A DNA stretch of 64,000 bases from Winogradskyella sp. (GCF_028282165.1 NZ_JANQIM010000003.1:1-64000); one strand, 5' to 3'; numbered from the stretch's first letter, positions 43,679-54,412 are shown. The notes: a model not told the origin generated them from the sequence alone. Program-made: numbers and translations.

Positions 43679-44842
43679 TTAAATCACGCTTTTATAAACA
43701 TTCAACAAATTGTTATATACACTTTTTTCAGTATACAAGGCATTGGCTTTTTCTAAGCCAGCCAATCCATACTTTTTACACAACGATTTATCATAATATA
43801 GTTGGTTAATTGCCTGTGCTAATGCTTCAGCATCACCAGGGGGCACTAGCAATCCATTTTCCTTATGGTCAATTATTGATGCCATCGCTCCCAGATCACT
43901 AGTTATTACAGGTTTTCCGTGCTTCATAGCTCTAGTAATAACATTTGGAAAACCTTCATACCATTTACCTGGCACAACAATAACTCTTGAATTACTGTAT
44001 AATTGATCTAGCTTATTGCCCGAAACAAATCCCATCCATTCTACATTAGAAGAAGACGATTCTTTAAGTAGCTGATAGTCTTTAGAGTAACTACCAATCA
44101 CCTTAAACCCAATATCAGGCAATTGCCTGGCCGCTTCAATGAACTCTCGTATACCTTTCTCTTCGCTTACTCTACCTACATAAGAAACCATAGGCTCTCC
44201 CTCGTTTTCAAAATTCTGTATTATTTTTGGGGTGAGGCCAGGAACTATCACTAATTTCTCGGATGGTATACCGTTTTCAATAAATTTCTGTTTTTGAAAC
44301 TCTGATTGAACGATATAGGCATCAACAATTTTGGTGATTCCCCAATACTTTCTTGCTATAAAATTTCTTAAGGCATAACCTAGGCTTTTAAACCTATTAT
44401 TTTCACAATTCTTAATTACACAGTTTAGCTCTCTTACACCAGACAGACATTGCTCACAAATATTTCCTTTACCGTCCAAGTGTAACCCGGTTGGGCAAAA
44501 AAGCCTGTAATTTGGACATCTCATTACAATAGGAATTTTTAGCTTTTTTCCTAATCTAATGACAGCAGGAGAAATAAATGGATATACATTTTGAATTTGA
44601 ATAATATCGGGCTGAAAATCTAATATTTTCTTTTTTAATTGTTTTACCGCTGTTGGATTATATACCCCCAAAAGAAATGCGGCTATTTTCATTTTAAAAG
44701 AGTTATTTATGATATCAGAACTTTTTCTGTACCATTCCACAACGTGACCGTTTTTTGCTAATAAATCTGCCAGCCCTTGAGACGCATGCTCTTCGCCACT
44801 ATTATTGCTTGCGTAATTGTTGTGTACAAATAAGATTTTCAA
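43679..44842 (-). CDS. Glycosyltransferase family 4
   Basis: It has 387 residues with the GT-B fold. The N-terminal domain begins MKILFVHNNYASNNSGEEHAS, and a Cys-rich loop (MRCPNYRLFCPTG, GNICEQCLSG) may bind a metal. The C-terminal nucleotide-sugar domain shows SYVGRVSEEKGIREFIEA, PGKWYEGFPNVITRAMKHG and KENGLLVPPGDAEALA. It transfers one sugar of the repeat unit on the cytosolic face; donor unknown. It overlaps the polymerase gene upstream by 4 bases. Confidence 0.9.
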   Translation of the reverse strand: MKILFVHNNYASNNSGEEHASQGLADLLAKNGHVVEWYRKSSDIINNSFKMKIAAFLLGVYNPTAVKQLKKKILDFQPDIIQIQNVYPFISPAVIRLGKKLKIPIVMRCPNYRLFCPTGLHLDGKGNICEQCLSGVRELNCVIKNCENNRFKSLGYALRNFIARKYWGITKIVDAYIVQSEFQKQKFIENGIPSEKLVIVPGLTPKIIQNFENEGEPMVSYVGRVSEEKGIREFIEAARQLPDIGFKVIGSYSKDYQLLKESSSSNVEWMGFVSGNKLDQLYSNSRVIVVPGKWYEGFPNVITRAMKHGKPVITSDLGAMASIIDHKENGLLVPPGDAEALAQAINQLYYDKSLCKKYGLAGLEKANALYTEKSVYNNLLNVYKSVI

Positions 44843-46059
44843 CTTACTTTTTTTGAGGTTATTTTTAAATTAATGAATTTATATCTCAAACCAAGAATTA
44901 AGGTTAATAAAAACACACTTGGTATCCAAGCTCCATAAACCCTACTTCCAATTCCAGGTGCTGCCATATTAATGACAAATACCATAATGGTTGTGCTCAT
45001 AATAGCGGGCAACCATTTTTTTCTTGGAAAGACTTTACTAAAGGAGTTTTTAATAGTATATAAAAAATATATCAAAATTAACATAAAACCAAGTATCCCG
45101 TTATTTACAAAAGCCGACATAAAACTATTATGAGAATTAATAGCTCCTTCCCAAGCAGAGCTTGCCAATAAATCAACTTCTCCAGCAACAAACCCATGGC
45201 CTAAAAAAGGCTTTTTTAAACCTTCTTTATATAAGTAGGACCATATTTGGTTTCGCCCCGAAGAATCTTCCAAACCAATAGAATCCCTGCCATAATAAAC
45301 CGTATTTAACAATAAGTCTTCTAAGCCCAGATACATGTATGACAACAAAACAATAAATGCAATAAAACCAAAATAAAATTTGTATTTAAAATCACTAAAA
45401 AGTAAAGCAATCAACCCAGCAGAAATACCAAAATAAATTTTATTGGATACCCCTAAAATTGCAAATGACAACATTAAAATTTTCAGAATCTTGTTCTTTG
45501 TTAAAAAAAGAAACAGAAAAAAGAATAATGGAAAAAATAATCTACTAGCGGTGAAAGGTAGTGCTAAAAAGTCCAAACCGACCATTTTAACATTGAATAA
45601 TATATCAACCACTAAATTCCACACCGCATAGAATATTGCCCATCTTAATATGTCTTCTGGTCCATATTTCGAAATTAATATAAAAACTATAGCATGTATG
45701 ATAACTAAAAATGATAAATTCTCAATCGCTCTAAACACTGACAGCGATGGGTTAGAACTCCATAAAGCGCTGATAAATCCTAGAATAATAAAAAGGAATA
45801 AGAATAATGATGGCCCCTTTAAAATAAATGCTTTAAATGCCCTTTTGCCTTTATTAACAAAAAATATAAAACCAAAAAAAAGGCATAATAAAACATAGAT
45901 AATCTGTATGCTAGCAGATACATCAACTTCTGCTGCTTGGGACATTGATCTTTTTCTTGTAATTATCAATAGCAGGATTGGATATAATAGTAATAACACA
46001 CCAGGCATCCCAGCACCCCAAAACAGTTTATTTAATAAGCGTAAGTATCTCATTAACAA
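44839..46059 (-). CDS. O-antigen polymerase/ligase-like membrane protein (Wzy/WaaL type)
   Basis: It has 406 residues with about twelve membrane segments and one large periplasmic loop in the C-terminal half (GRDSIGLEDSSGRNQIWSYLYKEGLKK...FLGHGF...INSHNSFMSAFVNNGILG), the arrangement of the Wzy_C family. Such proteins polymerise lipid-linked repeats or ligate polymer to lipid A core. Beside a Wzx flippase and Wzc, polymerase is more likely than ligase. Confidence 0.82.
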   Translation of the reverse strand: MLMRYLRLLNKLFWGAGMPGVLLLLYPILLLIITRKRSMSQAAEVDVSASIQIIYVLLCLFFGFIFFVNKGKRAFKAFILKGPSLFLFLFIILGFISALWSSNPSLSVFRAIENLSFLVIIHAIVFILISKYGPEDILRWAIFYAVWNLVVDILFNVKMVGLDFLALPFTASRLFFPLFFFLFLFLTKNKILKILMLSFAILGVSNKIYFGISAGLIALLFSDFKYKFYFGFIAFIVLLSYMYLGLEDLLLNTVYYGRDSIGLEDSSGRNQIWSYLYKEGLKKPFLGHGFVAGEVDLLASSAWEGAINSHNSFMSAFVNNGILGFMLILIYFLYTIKNSFSKVFPRKKWLPAIMSTTIMVFVINMAAPGIGSRVYGAWIPSVFLLTLILGLRYKFINLKITSKKVS

Positions 46060-46060
46060 A

Positions 46061-47956
46061 TTAATTAATCTCCCATTTCTCTTGCCAAGCCTGATAAACG
46101 AGTATAAACCATAATTTCCTGTGTAATCCTCTTATATTCTTGTTATTTTCGAGTAAATCTTTATAAACCTTTATTTCATCAAAGTTAAAGACGGAAGATG
46201 TTTTTATTTTATCCTCGCTTAGGTAATAATCATAATATTCTTTTAACTCCTTACGCATCCATTGCCCTATAGGCACATCAAAGCCTCTCTTAGGTCTATT
46301 GAACTGGTATTGCGGCATATATTTTCTCAATATTTCTTTTAAAATCCACTTTTGATTTTTCCGGTAGATATTAAGTTTAGATGGTATTTGCTGAGCAATT
46401 TCAACTAATCTATGATCTAAAAAAGGCTCTCTGCTTTCTATGGAAGTACTCATAGTAGCCCTATCTACTTTTACCAAAATGTCTTCCAACAAATAATTCT
46501 CTATGTCTATTAGCTGCAGTTCTCTTACAAAATCGTCGGTATAGTTAATAAACTTAGATGTATCTTCTTTAGTCCAATTAATCTTTAAAAGAGGATTGAT
46601 TTCCATACTAGAAAATGGACCATTAATTGCATCGCTCATTTTTAGATATTGCTTAGACTCTAAGATATTTAAAACCACAATGAGCATTGATGCGGTTTTG
46701 TTATTTCTATATCCACTAATTAGACGCCTAAAGTATTTTGCTACTGTAGGCCTTAGTCTACCAGGCACTTTAAAGGCATGCTTTAAATACGAATTAACTA
46801 GTTTATAGGAAGGGTAACCAGCAAATAACTCATCGCCTCCATCAGCTGACAAAACTACTTTTAAATGATTTGAGGCAATGCGACTAAGCATAATCATTGG
46901 TAACGCTGAATTATCACCAAAAGGCTCATCATAAATATATACCAAATCAGGAAAAACATTATAGGCATCCTTAACTGAACAATACTCTTCTATGTGATTG
47001 GTATTAAAATACTGCGACACTTCCCTTGCATATTTAGCTTCATCATACTTTTTTTCATTAAACCCTATAGTAAAAGTGGTTAGTTCTCTATCCTTATTTT
47101 GTGACAGTATAGCTGTTAGTAAAGAGCTATCTACACCTCCACTTAAGAATACACCAACGGGTACATCAGAGACCATTCTATAGTTAAACGCAGATTTCAT
47201 TATTGGTTCTAGCGTTTCAATAATCTCTCCTATGGAATTGAATGATGACAGTGCCCTAACATCCTTTAATTGCCAAAATGGTCGTAGACTATTAGTCTTG
47301 CTTGATACATCATAAATAAGCCAATGACCAGGTTTTAACTTCTTAACATTCTTGTATATACTTTTATGAGGAGTAACGTAACCCGTCTGCAAGTAATTGG
47401 ATAAGGATTCTTGGTTGATCTCTTTATGAAATTGAGCATTTTTATGGAAACTTTTAAGTTCTGAAGCAAACATTAAAATATTATCATTTTCGTAATAATA
47501 AAGTGGCTTAACCCCTAAGCGATCCCTGCACAAAAAAAGTTTGTTTTTTGTTTTATCAAAAATTGCAAAAGCGAACATCCCAATGAAATGTTCTGCGCAT
47601 GATTCTCCCCAATGCCTAAATGCATTTAATATGACCTCTGTATCTGAAGACGATTTAAATGTATAACCTAAATTGAGTAGTTCTTGCCTTACTTCTTTAT
47701 AATTATATATTTCCCCATTAAAAACAATGTTCAGATCTTTAGATTCATCAGTCATGGGTTGATGCCCAGATGAAGATAAATCTATTATGGATAATCTTCT
47801 ATGCCCTAAACCTACAACTGCATTATCAGTATTTGCAATCATATAACCTTCATCATCTGGACCTCTATGGGAAATCACGTCGGTCATATCCTTAAGGGTT
47901 TTCTGAGGATCCAATATACTATTATTAAAACTACAAAATCCAGTTATTCCGCACAT
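46061..47956 (-). CDS. asnB: Asparagine synthase (glutamine-hydrolysing) family protein in polysaccharide locus
   Basis: It has 631 residues. The N terminus is a class II glutamine amidotransferase with the catalytic Cys directly after Met (MCGITGFCSFN) and ISHRGPDDEGY. The synthase domain has the ATP PP-loop VFLSGGVDSSLLTAIL near 258 and YDEPFGDNSALPM. Members in surface-polysaccharide clusters often amidate uronic acid carboxyl groups instead of making free asparagine, and the ManNAc3NAc-uronate type genes nearby fit that. The substrate cannot be read from sequence. Confidence 0.9.
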   Translation of the reverse strand: MCGITGFCSFNNSILDPQKTLKDMTDVISHRGPDDEGYMIANTDNAVVGLGHRRLSIIDLSSSGHQPMTDESKDLNIVFNGEIYNYKEVRQELLNLGYTFKSSSDTEVILNAFRHWGESCAEHFIGMFAFAIFDKTKNKLFLCRDRLGVKPLYYYENDNILMFASELKSFHKNAQFHKEINQESLSNYLQTGYVTPHKSIYKNVKKLKPGHWLIYDVSSKTNSLRPFWQLKDVRALSSFNSIGEIIETLEPIMKSAFNYRMVSDVPVGVFLSGGVDSSLLTAILSQNKDRELTTFTIGFNEKKYDEAKYAREVSQYFNTNHIEEYCSVKDAYNVFPDLVYIYDEPFGDNSALPMIMLSRIASNHLKVVLSADGGDELFAGYPSYKLVNSYLKHAFKVPGRLRPTVAKYFRRLISGYRNNKTASMLIVVLNILESKQYLKMSDAINGPFSSMEINPLLKINWTKEDTSKFINYTDDFVRELQLIDIENYLLEDILVKVDRATMSTSIESREPFLDHRLVEIAQQIPSKLNIYRKNQKWILKEILRKYMPQYQFNRPKRGFDVPIGQWMRKELKEYYDYYLSEDKIKTSSVFNFDEIKVYKDLLENNKNIRGLHRKLWFILVYQAWQEKWEIN

Positions 47957-47959
47957 TAT

Positions 47960-49111
47960 TCAATTTCGGTTTAATGCTAATTCACAAGATTTATAAACAC
48001 TCAAAGCAGCAGATTCTGGAGTATATCCATCTAATAACTGAAGGGATTTTTTTCCCATATTAGCAAAACTATGTCTCGCGTTATAACTTTGTTGTAACGT
48101 ATCGAGAAAATCCTTAGCATTTAACGGATCCATAACCCAGCCATTTTCTTTGGTAACTAACTCTGGATAACACCCATTGTATATAGATGTAATAATCGGT
48201 AAAGAACTAGCCATAGCTTCAGAAACAACCAAAGACCAATTGTCTTCTAAGGTCGGTAATATAAATATGTCTGCTTTAAGATAATATTTTGGAACCTCAT
48301 CATATTTAACTTCACCTTTAAACAAAATACTATTTTCATTCAATGTTTCCTTTTTAACATAATCCTCTAATTCACCGCCACCTATTATAGTTAATCTCGC
48401 ATTTACATTAGAATCTTGAACAAACTTCTTCCATGCGTCTATGAGTTGAACTATTCCTTTTAGCTCTATCAATCTGCCAACAAAAAGATAATCAATAACT
48501 TCCAATTCATCAACCTCTTCATTTTCATTTTCTTTATACCCTTCGGCCAAAAGATTTTTGTTAAATGCTTTTACGTCAGCTACCATAAAACCTTCTGTTA
48601 AAGGACCATCAAAACCTAGATAACGGACATATTCTTGACATAAAGACCCTGAACAACAGACAACATCAATCCATCTTAGAGCCAACTTACGATACAATGT
48701 TCTTATCTTCTGAGCATTTCGCTCCGTATGCATAGTTCTTTCGTAGCACATTACATGAGGTATTCCTTTTGTTGCCCTTAAAAAAAGTGTAGAATAAGAC
48801 CATTGAAAAAAACCATCACTCACCAATACATCTGGCTTTAAACTTTTTACCGTCTTGATTAATCCTGGCTGATACGGAATTCTAAAGCCTTTGTTTGCAA
48901 AACCATCAAACTCGGATTTACCAAAATACTTCTCGCCAGTCATTGGAATTACCCTATCGCCTAAAGCATTTTTTACTTTTTCATTAATCTTTTCTGAATT
49001 TGCGTCGGCACTGTAAACCAAATAAAAGTCCACCCCTTCAATTTTACTTAAAGCTTCAAAAACAGGTATTCTATAATCCGAAAACCAAAGGGTACTCCAA
49101 ACAATTCTCAT
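47960..49111 (-). CDS. Glycosyltransferase family 4
   Basis: It has 383 residues with GT-B architecture. The N-terminal domain begins MRIVWSTLWFSDYRIPVFEAL. The C-terminal GT4 domain has YLFVGRLIELKGIVQLIDAWKKF, LTIIGGGELEDYV and FILPTLEDNWSLVVSEAMASSLPII with the usual Glu residues. It lies 3 bases before asnB. Donor and acceptor are unknown. Confidence 0.9.
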   Translation of the reverse strand: MRIVWSTLWFSDYRIPVFEALSKIEGVDFYLVYSADANSEKINEKVKNALGDRVIPMTGEKYFGKSEFDGFANKGFRIPYQPGLIKTVKSLKPDVLVSDGFFQWSYSTLFLRATKGIPHVMCYERTMHTERNAQKIRTLYRKLALRWIDVVCCSGSLCQEYVRYLGFDGPLTEGFMVADVKAFNKNLLAEGYKENENEEVDELEVIDYLFVGRLIELKGIVQLIDAWKKFVQDSNVNARLTIIGGGELEDYVKKETLNENSILFKGEVKYDEVPKYYLKADIFILPTLEDNWSLVVSEAMASSLPIITSIYNGCYPELVTKENGWVMDPLNAKDFLDTLQQSYNARHSFANMGKKSLQLLDGYTPESAALSVYKSCELALNRN

Positions 49112-49115
49112 TTTT

Positions 49116-50111
49116 TTATTTTAAGTTTAGTATTTGTTGTCTAGAAATCTGAAAATATCTTAATAAAGCCGCAAAAATAGTGAATGGCACTATACCTAAT
49201 CTCGCAAAAGCTCCATAAATTGAACTCAATTTGCTTTTAGGGAAATTATCTATTTTATTTAAGATTAAATGTCTTGCCTTTTTGTAATTACCTGCCATAA
49301 TATGGTTATATGTAAAATTGTAAGACACCCAGCCAACAACCTTATTAAAATCAAGCTTCTCAGCATCATTTAAATTGGCTAGCGACCTTTTTTCGAATTC
49401 TTCAATCCCTGGTGTGTTATTCCAACGGATTAAGTTTTTGGACAGCCAACCCCTATCTTTTGTAACTTGGCCACCATCACTGACAAATAAAATCTTAGGT
49501 ATAAATCCCCATTTTCCTAAGGTTCCCAGATAAGACCAATATTCAAGATCTTGACTTACCCTAAAACTTGTCAACTGTCCACCTGCATTTTTTACAACTT
49601 CGGTTTTAAAAACCACACTCCCAGTACAGATGTGTTTATGAACATACCAAAACCCAAAAAAATTCTCTAACACAAAAGGTGAAGTATCATGATTGGCTTG
49701 GGATAAGTAGTTAGGTAATACTACATCCTTCTTCCCTGGAATTTTATGTATCTGACCAACATTAACTGCAATAATTGATGTCTTAAGTTCTAAATAAGAA
49801 ATGGTTGTACTCAAAAATTCTGGCAACCAATAATCATCGGCATCCAAAAAAGCCAAAAACTTACCTGTTGCATTCTTAATTCCTATGTTTCGCGCTGCTG
49901 CTGGCCCTTTATTAGCTTGTTCATATATTTTTATATTTTTTGGGTATTCCCTTAAAATTTTAAGTGAACTGTCTGTTGAACCATCATCAATAGCTAAGAC
50001 TTCTATTTCACCATCAAAATCTTGGCTAAATATAGAATCTAAGCACCTTTTGAGTAGCTTCTCTGCGTTATAAACTGGTGTAACAACAGACACTTTAATT
50101 TTAGTATTCAT
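49116..50111 (-). CDS. Glycosyltransferase family 2
   Basis: The track ORF begins at 50165, but the ATG at 50111 (MNTKIKVSVVTPVYN) overlaps the previous gene's stop by 4 bases and gives the normal family start. It has 331 residues: GT-A domain with VSVVTPVYNAEKLLKRCLDSI, LAIDDGSTDSS and the metal-binding FLDADDYW near residue 92. A helical C-terminal part with a hydrophobic segment follows. It adds one sugar of the repeat unit. Confidence 0.9.
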   Translation of the reverse strand: MNTKIKVSVVTPVYNAEKLLKRCLDSIFSQDFDGEIEVLAIDDGSTDSSLKILREYPKNIKIYEQANKGPAAARNIGIKNATGKFLAFLDADDYWLPEFLSTTISYLELKTSIIAVNVGQIHKIPGKKDVVLPNYLSQANHDTSPFVLENFFGFWYVHKHICTGSVVFKTEVVKNAGGQLTSFRVSQDLEYWSYLGTLGKWGFIPKILFVSDGGQVTKDRGWLSKNLIRWNNTPGIEEFEKRSLANLNDAEKLDFNKVVGWVSYNFTYNHIMAGNYKKARHLILNKIDNFPKSKLSSIYGAFARLGIVPFTIFAALLRYFQISRQQILNLK

Positions 50112-51304
50112 TGTTTTATTGATGCTAGAATTAATTCTTTTTCTTTTTGAGCTCTTTCTTGCCAAGTTAAAAATGTTGATTGCGCCCTAAGTCTTATTTT
50201 CGATTTCATATCGCCACTCTTTTGTTCATCCTGTAAAACTTCAATGATTCTACTTGCTGCATTACTGACGAAATTTTTATCTTTCTTTATAGAAATTCCG
50301 GTCACACCGTCTTCAACCAGAAAACTTGTAGTGCCGTCGTCAAGGGTAAATATAAGAGCGCCCCTTAACGAAGCTTCTATTAAAACGTTGCCGAGATTAG
50401 ATAAATCGTACAAAGAAAAAACAATAGATGCGTTTTGCGTTAAGCTTCTTAAGCTTTTCGCATCTACTGCATCCATAAAAATTATGTTATCTGTAAGATT
50501 GTATTGTTTGGACTTTTGTTCTAAGGTATTTAAATATTCTTTATTGTATTGATGTCCGCAGAAAACCAACTTTATCGCTTTAGCATATTTTTTATTTATT
50601 TCATTTAAAATATCTATTGCTAAATCTTGACGTTTCCAAGGGTCATATCTCGCAGGATATAAAAAAATTGTGTCCGATTCCTTTATTCCATAAGATTTTA
50701 ATAGTTCGCTATAATTAGTATTAGCTTCAATTTTCTCGTTTTTCTCAACACCATTTAACCAAAAGTTGAATGTATACAACTTCTTTAAAACACATAATTT
50801 TTGGTATACCAAATCCCCTTTCGTCCCATCGTTAGTAATTAGCATAAACTTTTTTGGAATGTTATAGGTAACAGTAGCCAGCAAATTCCTCATTGCAAAA
50901 CGCAAATAACTATCATTTAAATGTCTCGCCAAGAACGTACCATAATAGCGTATTCCAAAAGGTGTTTTAGTCAGTATACAAGCTATGTTACCCCATCCAC
51001 CGGCTTCTCCCTGTCCATACACAAAATCATATTTGCCAGATGTTATGATCTTGCGTAATGCAAATATCTTAAGAAAAGACTTATTATTTACCCAAAAGAA
51101 ATTTGATCGTTTTAACCAATCTACGTTAATATTCAAATCCCTTTTGTCTTTACCAATTACTACAAAATCTATGTCAAGTTCCTCACTTTCTAAAAAATAC
51201 TTTAATGGCTTCATAAACGATGGCATACCAGTAATCTCGGTTTTTCCATTTACGATAAAATCCTCAAAACCACTCCACAGTTCAGTTACATATAAAATCT
51301 TCAT
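50108..51304 (-). CDS. Glycosyltransferase family 4-like
   Basis: It has 398 residues. The N-terminal half is divergent (MKILYVTELWSGFEDFIVNG); the C-terminal half is clearly GT4-like with FLYPARYDPWKRQDLAIDIL, KLVFCGHQYNKEYL and SIVFSLYDLSNLGNVLIEASLRGALIF. It lies between the flippase and the GT2 gene with a 1-base gap and a 4-base overlap. Confidence 0.86.
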   Translation of the reverse strand: MKILYVTELWSGFEDFIVNGKTEITGMPSFMKPLKYFLESEELDIDFVVIGKDKRDLNINVDWLKRSNFFWVNNKSFLKIFALRKIITSGKYDFVYGQGEAGGWGNIACILTKTPFGIRYYGTFLARHLNDSYLRFAMRNLLATVTYNIPKKFMLITNDGTKGDLVYQKLCVLKKLYTFNFWLNGVEKNEKIEANTNYSELLKSYGIKESDTIFLYPARYDPWKRQDLAIDILNEINKKYAKAIKLVFCGHQYNKEYLNTLEQKSKQYNLTDNIIFMDAVDAKSLRSLTQNASIVFSLYDLSNLGNVLIEASLRGALIFTLDDGTTSFLVEDGVTGISIKKDKNFVSNAASRIIEVLQDEQKSGDMKSKIRLRAQSTFLTWQERAQKEKELILASIKQ

Positions 51305-51305
51305 T

Positions 51306-52748
51306 CTATTTTATGATTTTTATTAGTTTCTTGCCCACATCATTAAACCTTATTAGGTAGAAATAATAGCCTAACGACGCTATAATTATAAAGATGAATA
51401 AAATGATTTCCTTTTCAATAAGAACCCTAAGAAGTATTATCGGACCAATAAATAAAAGTGCATATAGGAATTGACGCTTCAAATCTTTAAATACTGCATA
51501 GAATTTTTCGTTGGATATCTTAAAAAGTAAGAATATCATATAAACATAAAGAAGCAAGCCTAATATGGAAAATGACAGTAATACAATCCTATAGTTTAAT
51601 TGAAATGTTTGAAACATAACATATAATAGCGATAACCTAGAAAGCATTGCTATGGTGCTAAACCTAAGTAGTAATTTTTGCTTACCATGTACAAGAAACA
51701 AGGTACTTAAGGTAGATCCCAAAAACCTAACAAAAACCCATGGCATTAAAATTTGAGCGATTACGCCAGCTTCAAGCCACTCTGACCCTAGCACTATAGG
51801 CATTAATATATCTCCAGCAATTAATACCAATAAAGCAGGAAACAAGCCAGCGACAAAAAGAACTAAAAACGTTTGCCTAAACAACGTATTGAGATCTTTT
51901 TCTTGATTAAAATACTCTACTGCCTTTTGGTAAAATACTTGCGAAACGGCTCCTCCTATAAAAATTAAGGGCAACTGTATTAACTTAAGCCCTTGAGAAT
52001 AATAACCAACCACTGAAGCTGTAGTAAAAAATGCTAAAATTACTGGTATTAATTGCGTTGAAAGCGTATTGAAAAAGGTAGACCAAACATCATAAAGTGG
52101 AAACTTTTTGTTTTCTAGCAATAACCTTTTTATTTCAAGCAAGTTGATCTTGAAAAACTCCTTTATCAACTTAACTCTGGTCATTTTAGTGACTGCCATT
52201 AAGAACTCACCCAATAAGTGAACTACAATGAGAGTAAAAGGATTATTATAACCAATGTAGCCAAACAATATCGAATTTACTCTATTAAATATAGATCCTC
52301 CTATATTAATTACAGAATTTGACTTAAACTTAGCGAGCTTGTTTAATAACAAGTGAAATACTTCATTGCTCTTAATTACAATTATTAAAACTGGTATAGC
52401 AAATAATAAATAAGTTCTATCTTCAAAAATCTTGTAAACAAATGTTGAGTCGGTTATAAAATAAGAAATAAAAAAAATCAGAGCTGAGAGCACTAACGCA
52501 AAAAACAAGGAAATCTTTGCTAAATTTATGGAGTCTTCGAATTTTTCTGGTAGCATAATGGCTTGCTCATACCTTAAAGAAGCAACACCAATAAAAATAT
52601 AAGATATTGAAATAGCCGTTGTGTAAAACCCTAAATCGGCCGGTGAGTAGATACGGGTTAAAATGGGTACAGTAATAATTGAAATTAACTGTACTAAAAC
52701 CGTTGAACTCCCTATTATTCCAACATTCTTAAAGAAGCTTTTATCCAT
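51306..52748 (-). CDS. wzx: Wzx-type oligosaccharide flippase
   Basis: It has 480 residues with about 12-14 membrane segments and the family start (FFKNVGIIGSSTVLVQLISIITVPILTRIYSPADLGFY). Wzx proteins move lipid-linked repeat units to the periplasmic face, where Wzy joins them. Its start overlaps the epimerase stop by 8 bases. Confidence 0.9.
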   Translation of the reverse strand: MDKSFFKNVGIIGSSTVLVQLISIITVPILTRIYSPADLGFYTTAISISYIFIGVASLRYEQAIMLPEKFEDSINLAKISLFFALVLSALIFFISYFITDSTFVYKIFEDRTYLLFAIPVLIIVIKSNEVFHLLLNKLAKFKSNSVINIGGSIFNRVNSILFGYIGYNNPFTLIVVHLLGEFLMAVTKMTRVKLIKEFFKINLLEIKRLLLENKKFPLYDVWSTFFNTLSTQLIPVILAFFTTASVVGYYSQGLKLIQLPLIFIGGAVSQVFYQKAVEYFNQEKDLNTLFRQTFLVLFVAGLFPALLVLIAGDILMPIVLGSEWLEAGVIAQILMPWVFVRFLGSTLSTLFLVHGKQKLLLRFSTIAMLSRLSLLYVMFQTFQLNYRIVLLSFSILGLLLYVYMIFLLFKISNEKFYAVFKDLKRQFLYALLFIGPIILLRVLIEKEIILFIFIIIASLGYYFYLIRFNDVGKKLIKIIK

Positions 52749-53841
52749 TAAGCATAAGTTCGAGCATTAAGCTGGCACTGTCGCCATTGCCAAAATGCTT
52801 GTTTTCAAAAGATAATTTGGTTGAAGCTTTAACGGCAGCATCTAATAAATCCTTATCGCTACCAACTAAAAAATTACAACCGCTATTAACTGTTTCTACC
52901 CACTCCGTTTGATCTCTTAATGTAATACATTTTCTTTTTGCAAAATAAGCTTCCTTTTGTAGTCCACCAGAGTCCGTTACTATAAAATCACACATTTTCA
53001 TTAAAACCAGCATATCAAAATACCCAACTGGTTTTATTACGTTTATATTCTCGGAGAACTGCAAACCAAATTTATTCATTTGTTTGATTGTTCTAGGATG
53101 CGCCGGATAGATGGCCTTACAATCCAATGCGTTCAGGGCATCAAGTATTTGTGTTAGCCGTTCTTTGCTATCGGTATTTTCTGCTCTATGAATTGTGAGC
53201 AGAAAGAACTTTTCATTTGTATTAACTGTTTTTATGTTGTTTTCTGACAACAATTTCTCAAAAAGCTCTATATAGTTTGATTCTATTTTTTTATTGTAAT
53301 AAACAAAAGCATCAAACATAATATCACCAACATTATGAACGCCGTTGGTGAGACCTTCCTTAAGCAAATTCCTAACAGCCGTATCAGTAGGACAAAATAA
53401 AAAATCACTTAGATGGTCTGAACATATTCGATTTTGTTCTTCGGGCATTGCTTTCCAAAAACTACGCAACCCAGCCTCAACATGAATCAATTTAATATGG
53501 AGCTTACTCGCTGCCAATGCCGCAGCCAAGGTAGAGTTGGTATCGCCATATATTAAAACAAAATCCGGTTTTTCGTTAATTAAAACCTCCTCTATTTTTA
53601 TTAGCATTTCACCAGTCATTTTTCCATGAGTCCCAGACCCTATATTTAAATTATAGTCTGGTTTGGGAATCTCCATCTCTTCAAAAAAGACATCAGACAT
53701 ACCATAATCATAATGTTGACCTGTATGAACAAGAACTTCAGAAAATTTGTCATTCCATTTATCTGAGCGAATCAATCTACTTAGAACTGCTGCTTTTACA
53801 AATTGAGGTCTCGCACCTACGACCGTAATAATTTTTTTCAT
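52741..53841 (-). CDS. wecB: UDP-N-acetylglucosamine 2-epimerase (non-hydrolysing) family
   Basis: It has 366 residues with family motifs VVGARPQFVKAA, HTGQHYD, YGDTNSTLA, HVEAGLRS...PEEQNRICSDHLSD, TIHRAENTD and TDSGGLQKEAY. WecB turns UDP-GlcNAc into UDP-ManNAc. The closely related WbpI acts on the 2,3-diacetamido uronic acid. WlbA- and WbpD-like genes directly upstream make the WbpI role possible. Sequence by eye does not separate the two. Confidence 0.9.
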   Translation of the reverse strand: MKKIITVVGARPQFVKAAVLSRLIRSDKWNDKFSEVLVHTGQHYDYGMSDVFFEEMEIPKPDYNLNIGSGTHGKMTGEMLIKIEEVLINEKPDFVLIYGDTNSTLAAALAASKLHIKLIHVEAGLRSFWKAMPEEQNRICSDHLSDFLFCPTDTAVRNLLKEGLTNGVHNVGDIMFDAFVYYNKKIESNYIELFEKLLSENNIKTVNTNEKFFLLTIHRAENTDSKERLTQILDALNALDCKAIYPAHPRTIKQMNKFGLQFSENINVIKPVGYFDMLVLMKMCDFIVTDSGGLQKEAYFAKRKCITLRDQTEWVETVNSGCNFLVGSDKDLLDAAVKASTKLSFENKHFGNGDSASLMLELMLNG

Positions 53842-53842
53842 A

Positions 53843-54412
53843 CTATTCTTTTACTACAGTACCTTTTAATAAAGTATATTTTTCATTAGTTTCTGGACAG
53901 TAAGCGATACCATCTTTAAAATTTAGCTTATGCCCGCTAATACTTACCCAACCTATCTGTCTCGATGGATTACCTACCACTAGTGCAAAATCCGGAATAT
54001 CTTTGATAACAACAGCCCCTGCTCCTATAAAAGCATATTGGCCAATGGTATTTCCACACACGATAGTTGCATTAGCGCCAATTGAGCAACCTTTTTTTAA
54101 AAGCGTATCCTTAAACTCATCCCGTCTCACGATAAAACTTCTAGGATTTATAACATTGGTAAAGACCATTGATGGGCCCAAAAAAACATCATCTTCAATT
54201 GTTACCCCTTTGTAAATAGATATATTATTTTGAACTTTAACACCATTGCCGATAGTCACTGAAGGACCGACTACACAGTTTTGACCGAAAGAACAGTTTT
54301 CACCAATGATGGTTTCTTTCATAATATGTGAAAAATGCCATATTTTGGTACCATTCCCAATACTAACATTGTCATCTACATAACTTGATTTGTGTACAAA
54401 AAAATCGCTCAT
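53843..54412 (-). CDS. WbpD/WlbB-like N-acetyltransferase (left-handed beta helix)
   Basis: It has 189 residues with many hexapeptide repeats ([63 protein letters not shown]). It closely follows the WbpD/WlbB pattern, including KIWHF and [11 protein letters not shown]. Those enzymes acetylate the 3-amino group of a UDP-linked acetamido-amino uronic acid. The gene overlaps the WlbA-like gene by 4 bases, as expected for one pathway. Confidence 0.86.
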   Translation of the reverse strand: MSDFFVHKSSYVDDNVSIGNGTKIWHFSHIMKETIIGENCSFGQNCVVGPSVTIGNGVKVQNNISIYKGVTIEDDVFLGPSMVFTNVINPRSFIVRRDEFKDTLLKKGCSIGANATIVCGNTIGQYAFIGAGAVVIKDIPDFALVVGNPSRQIGWVSISGHKLNFKDGIAYCPETNEKYTLLKGTVVKE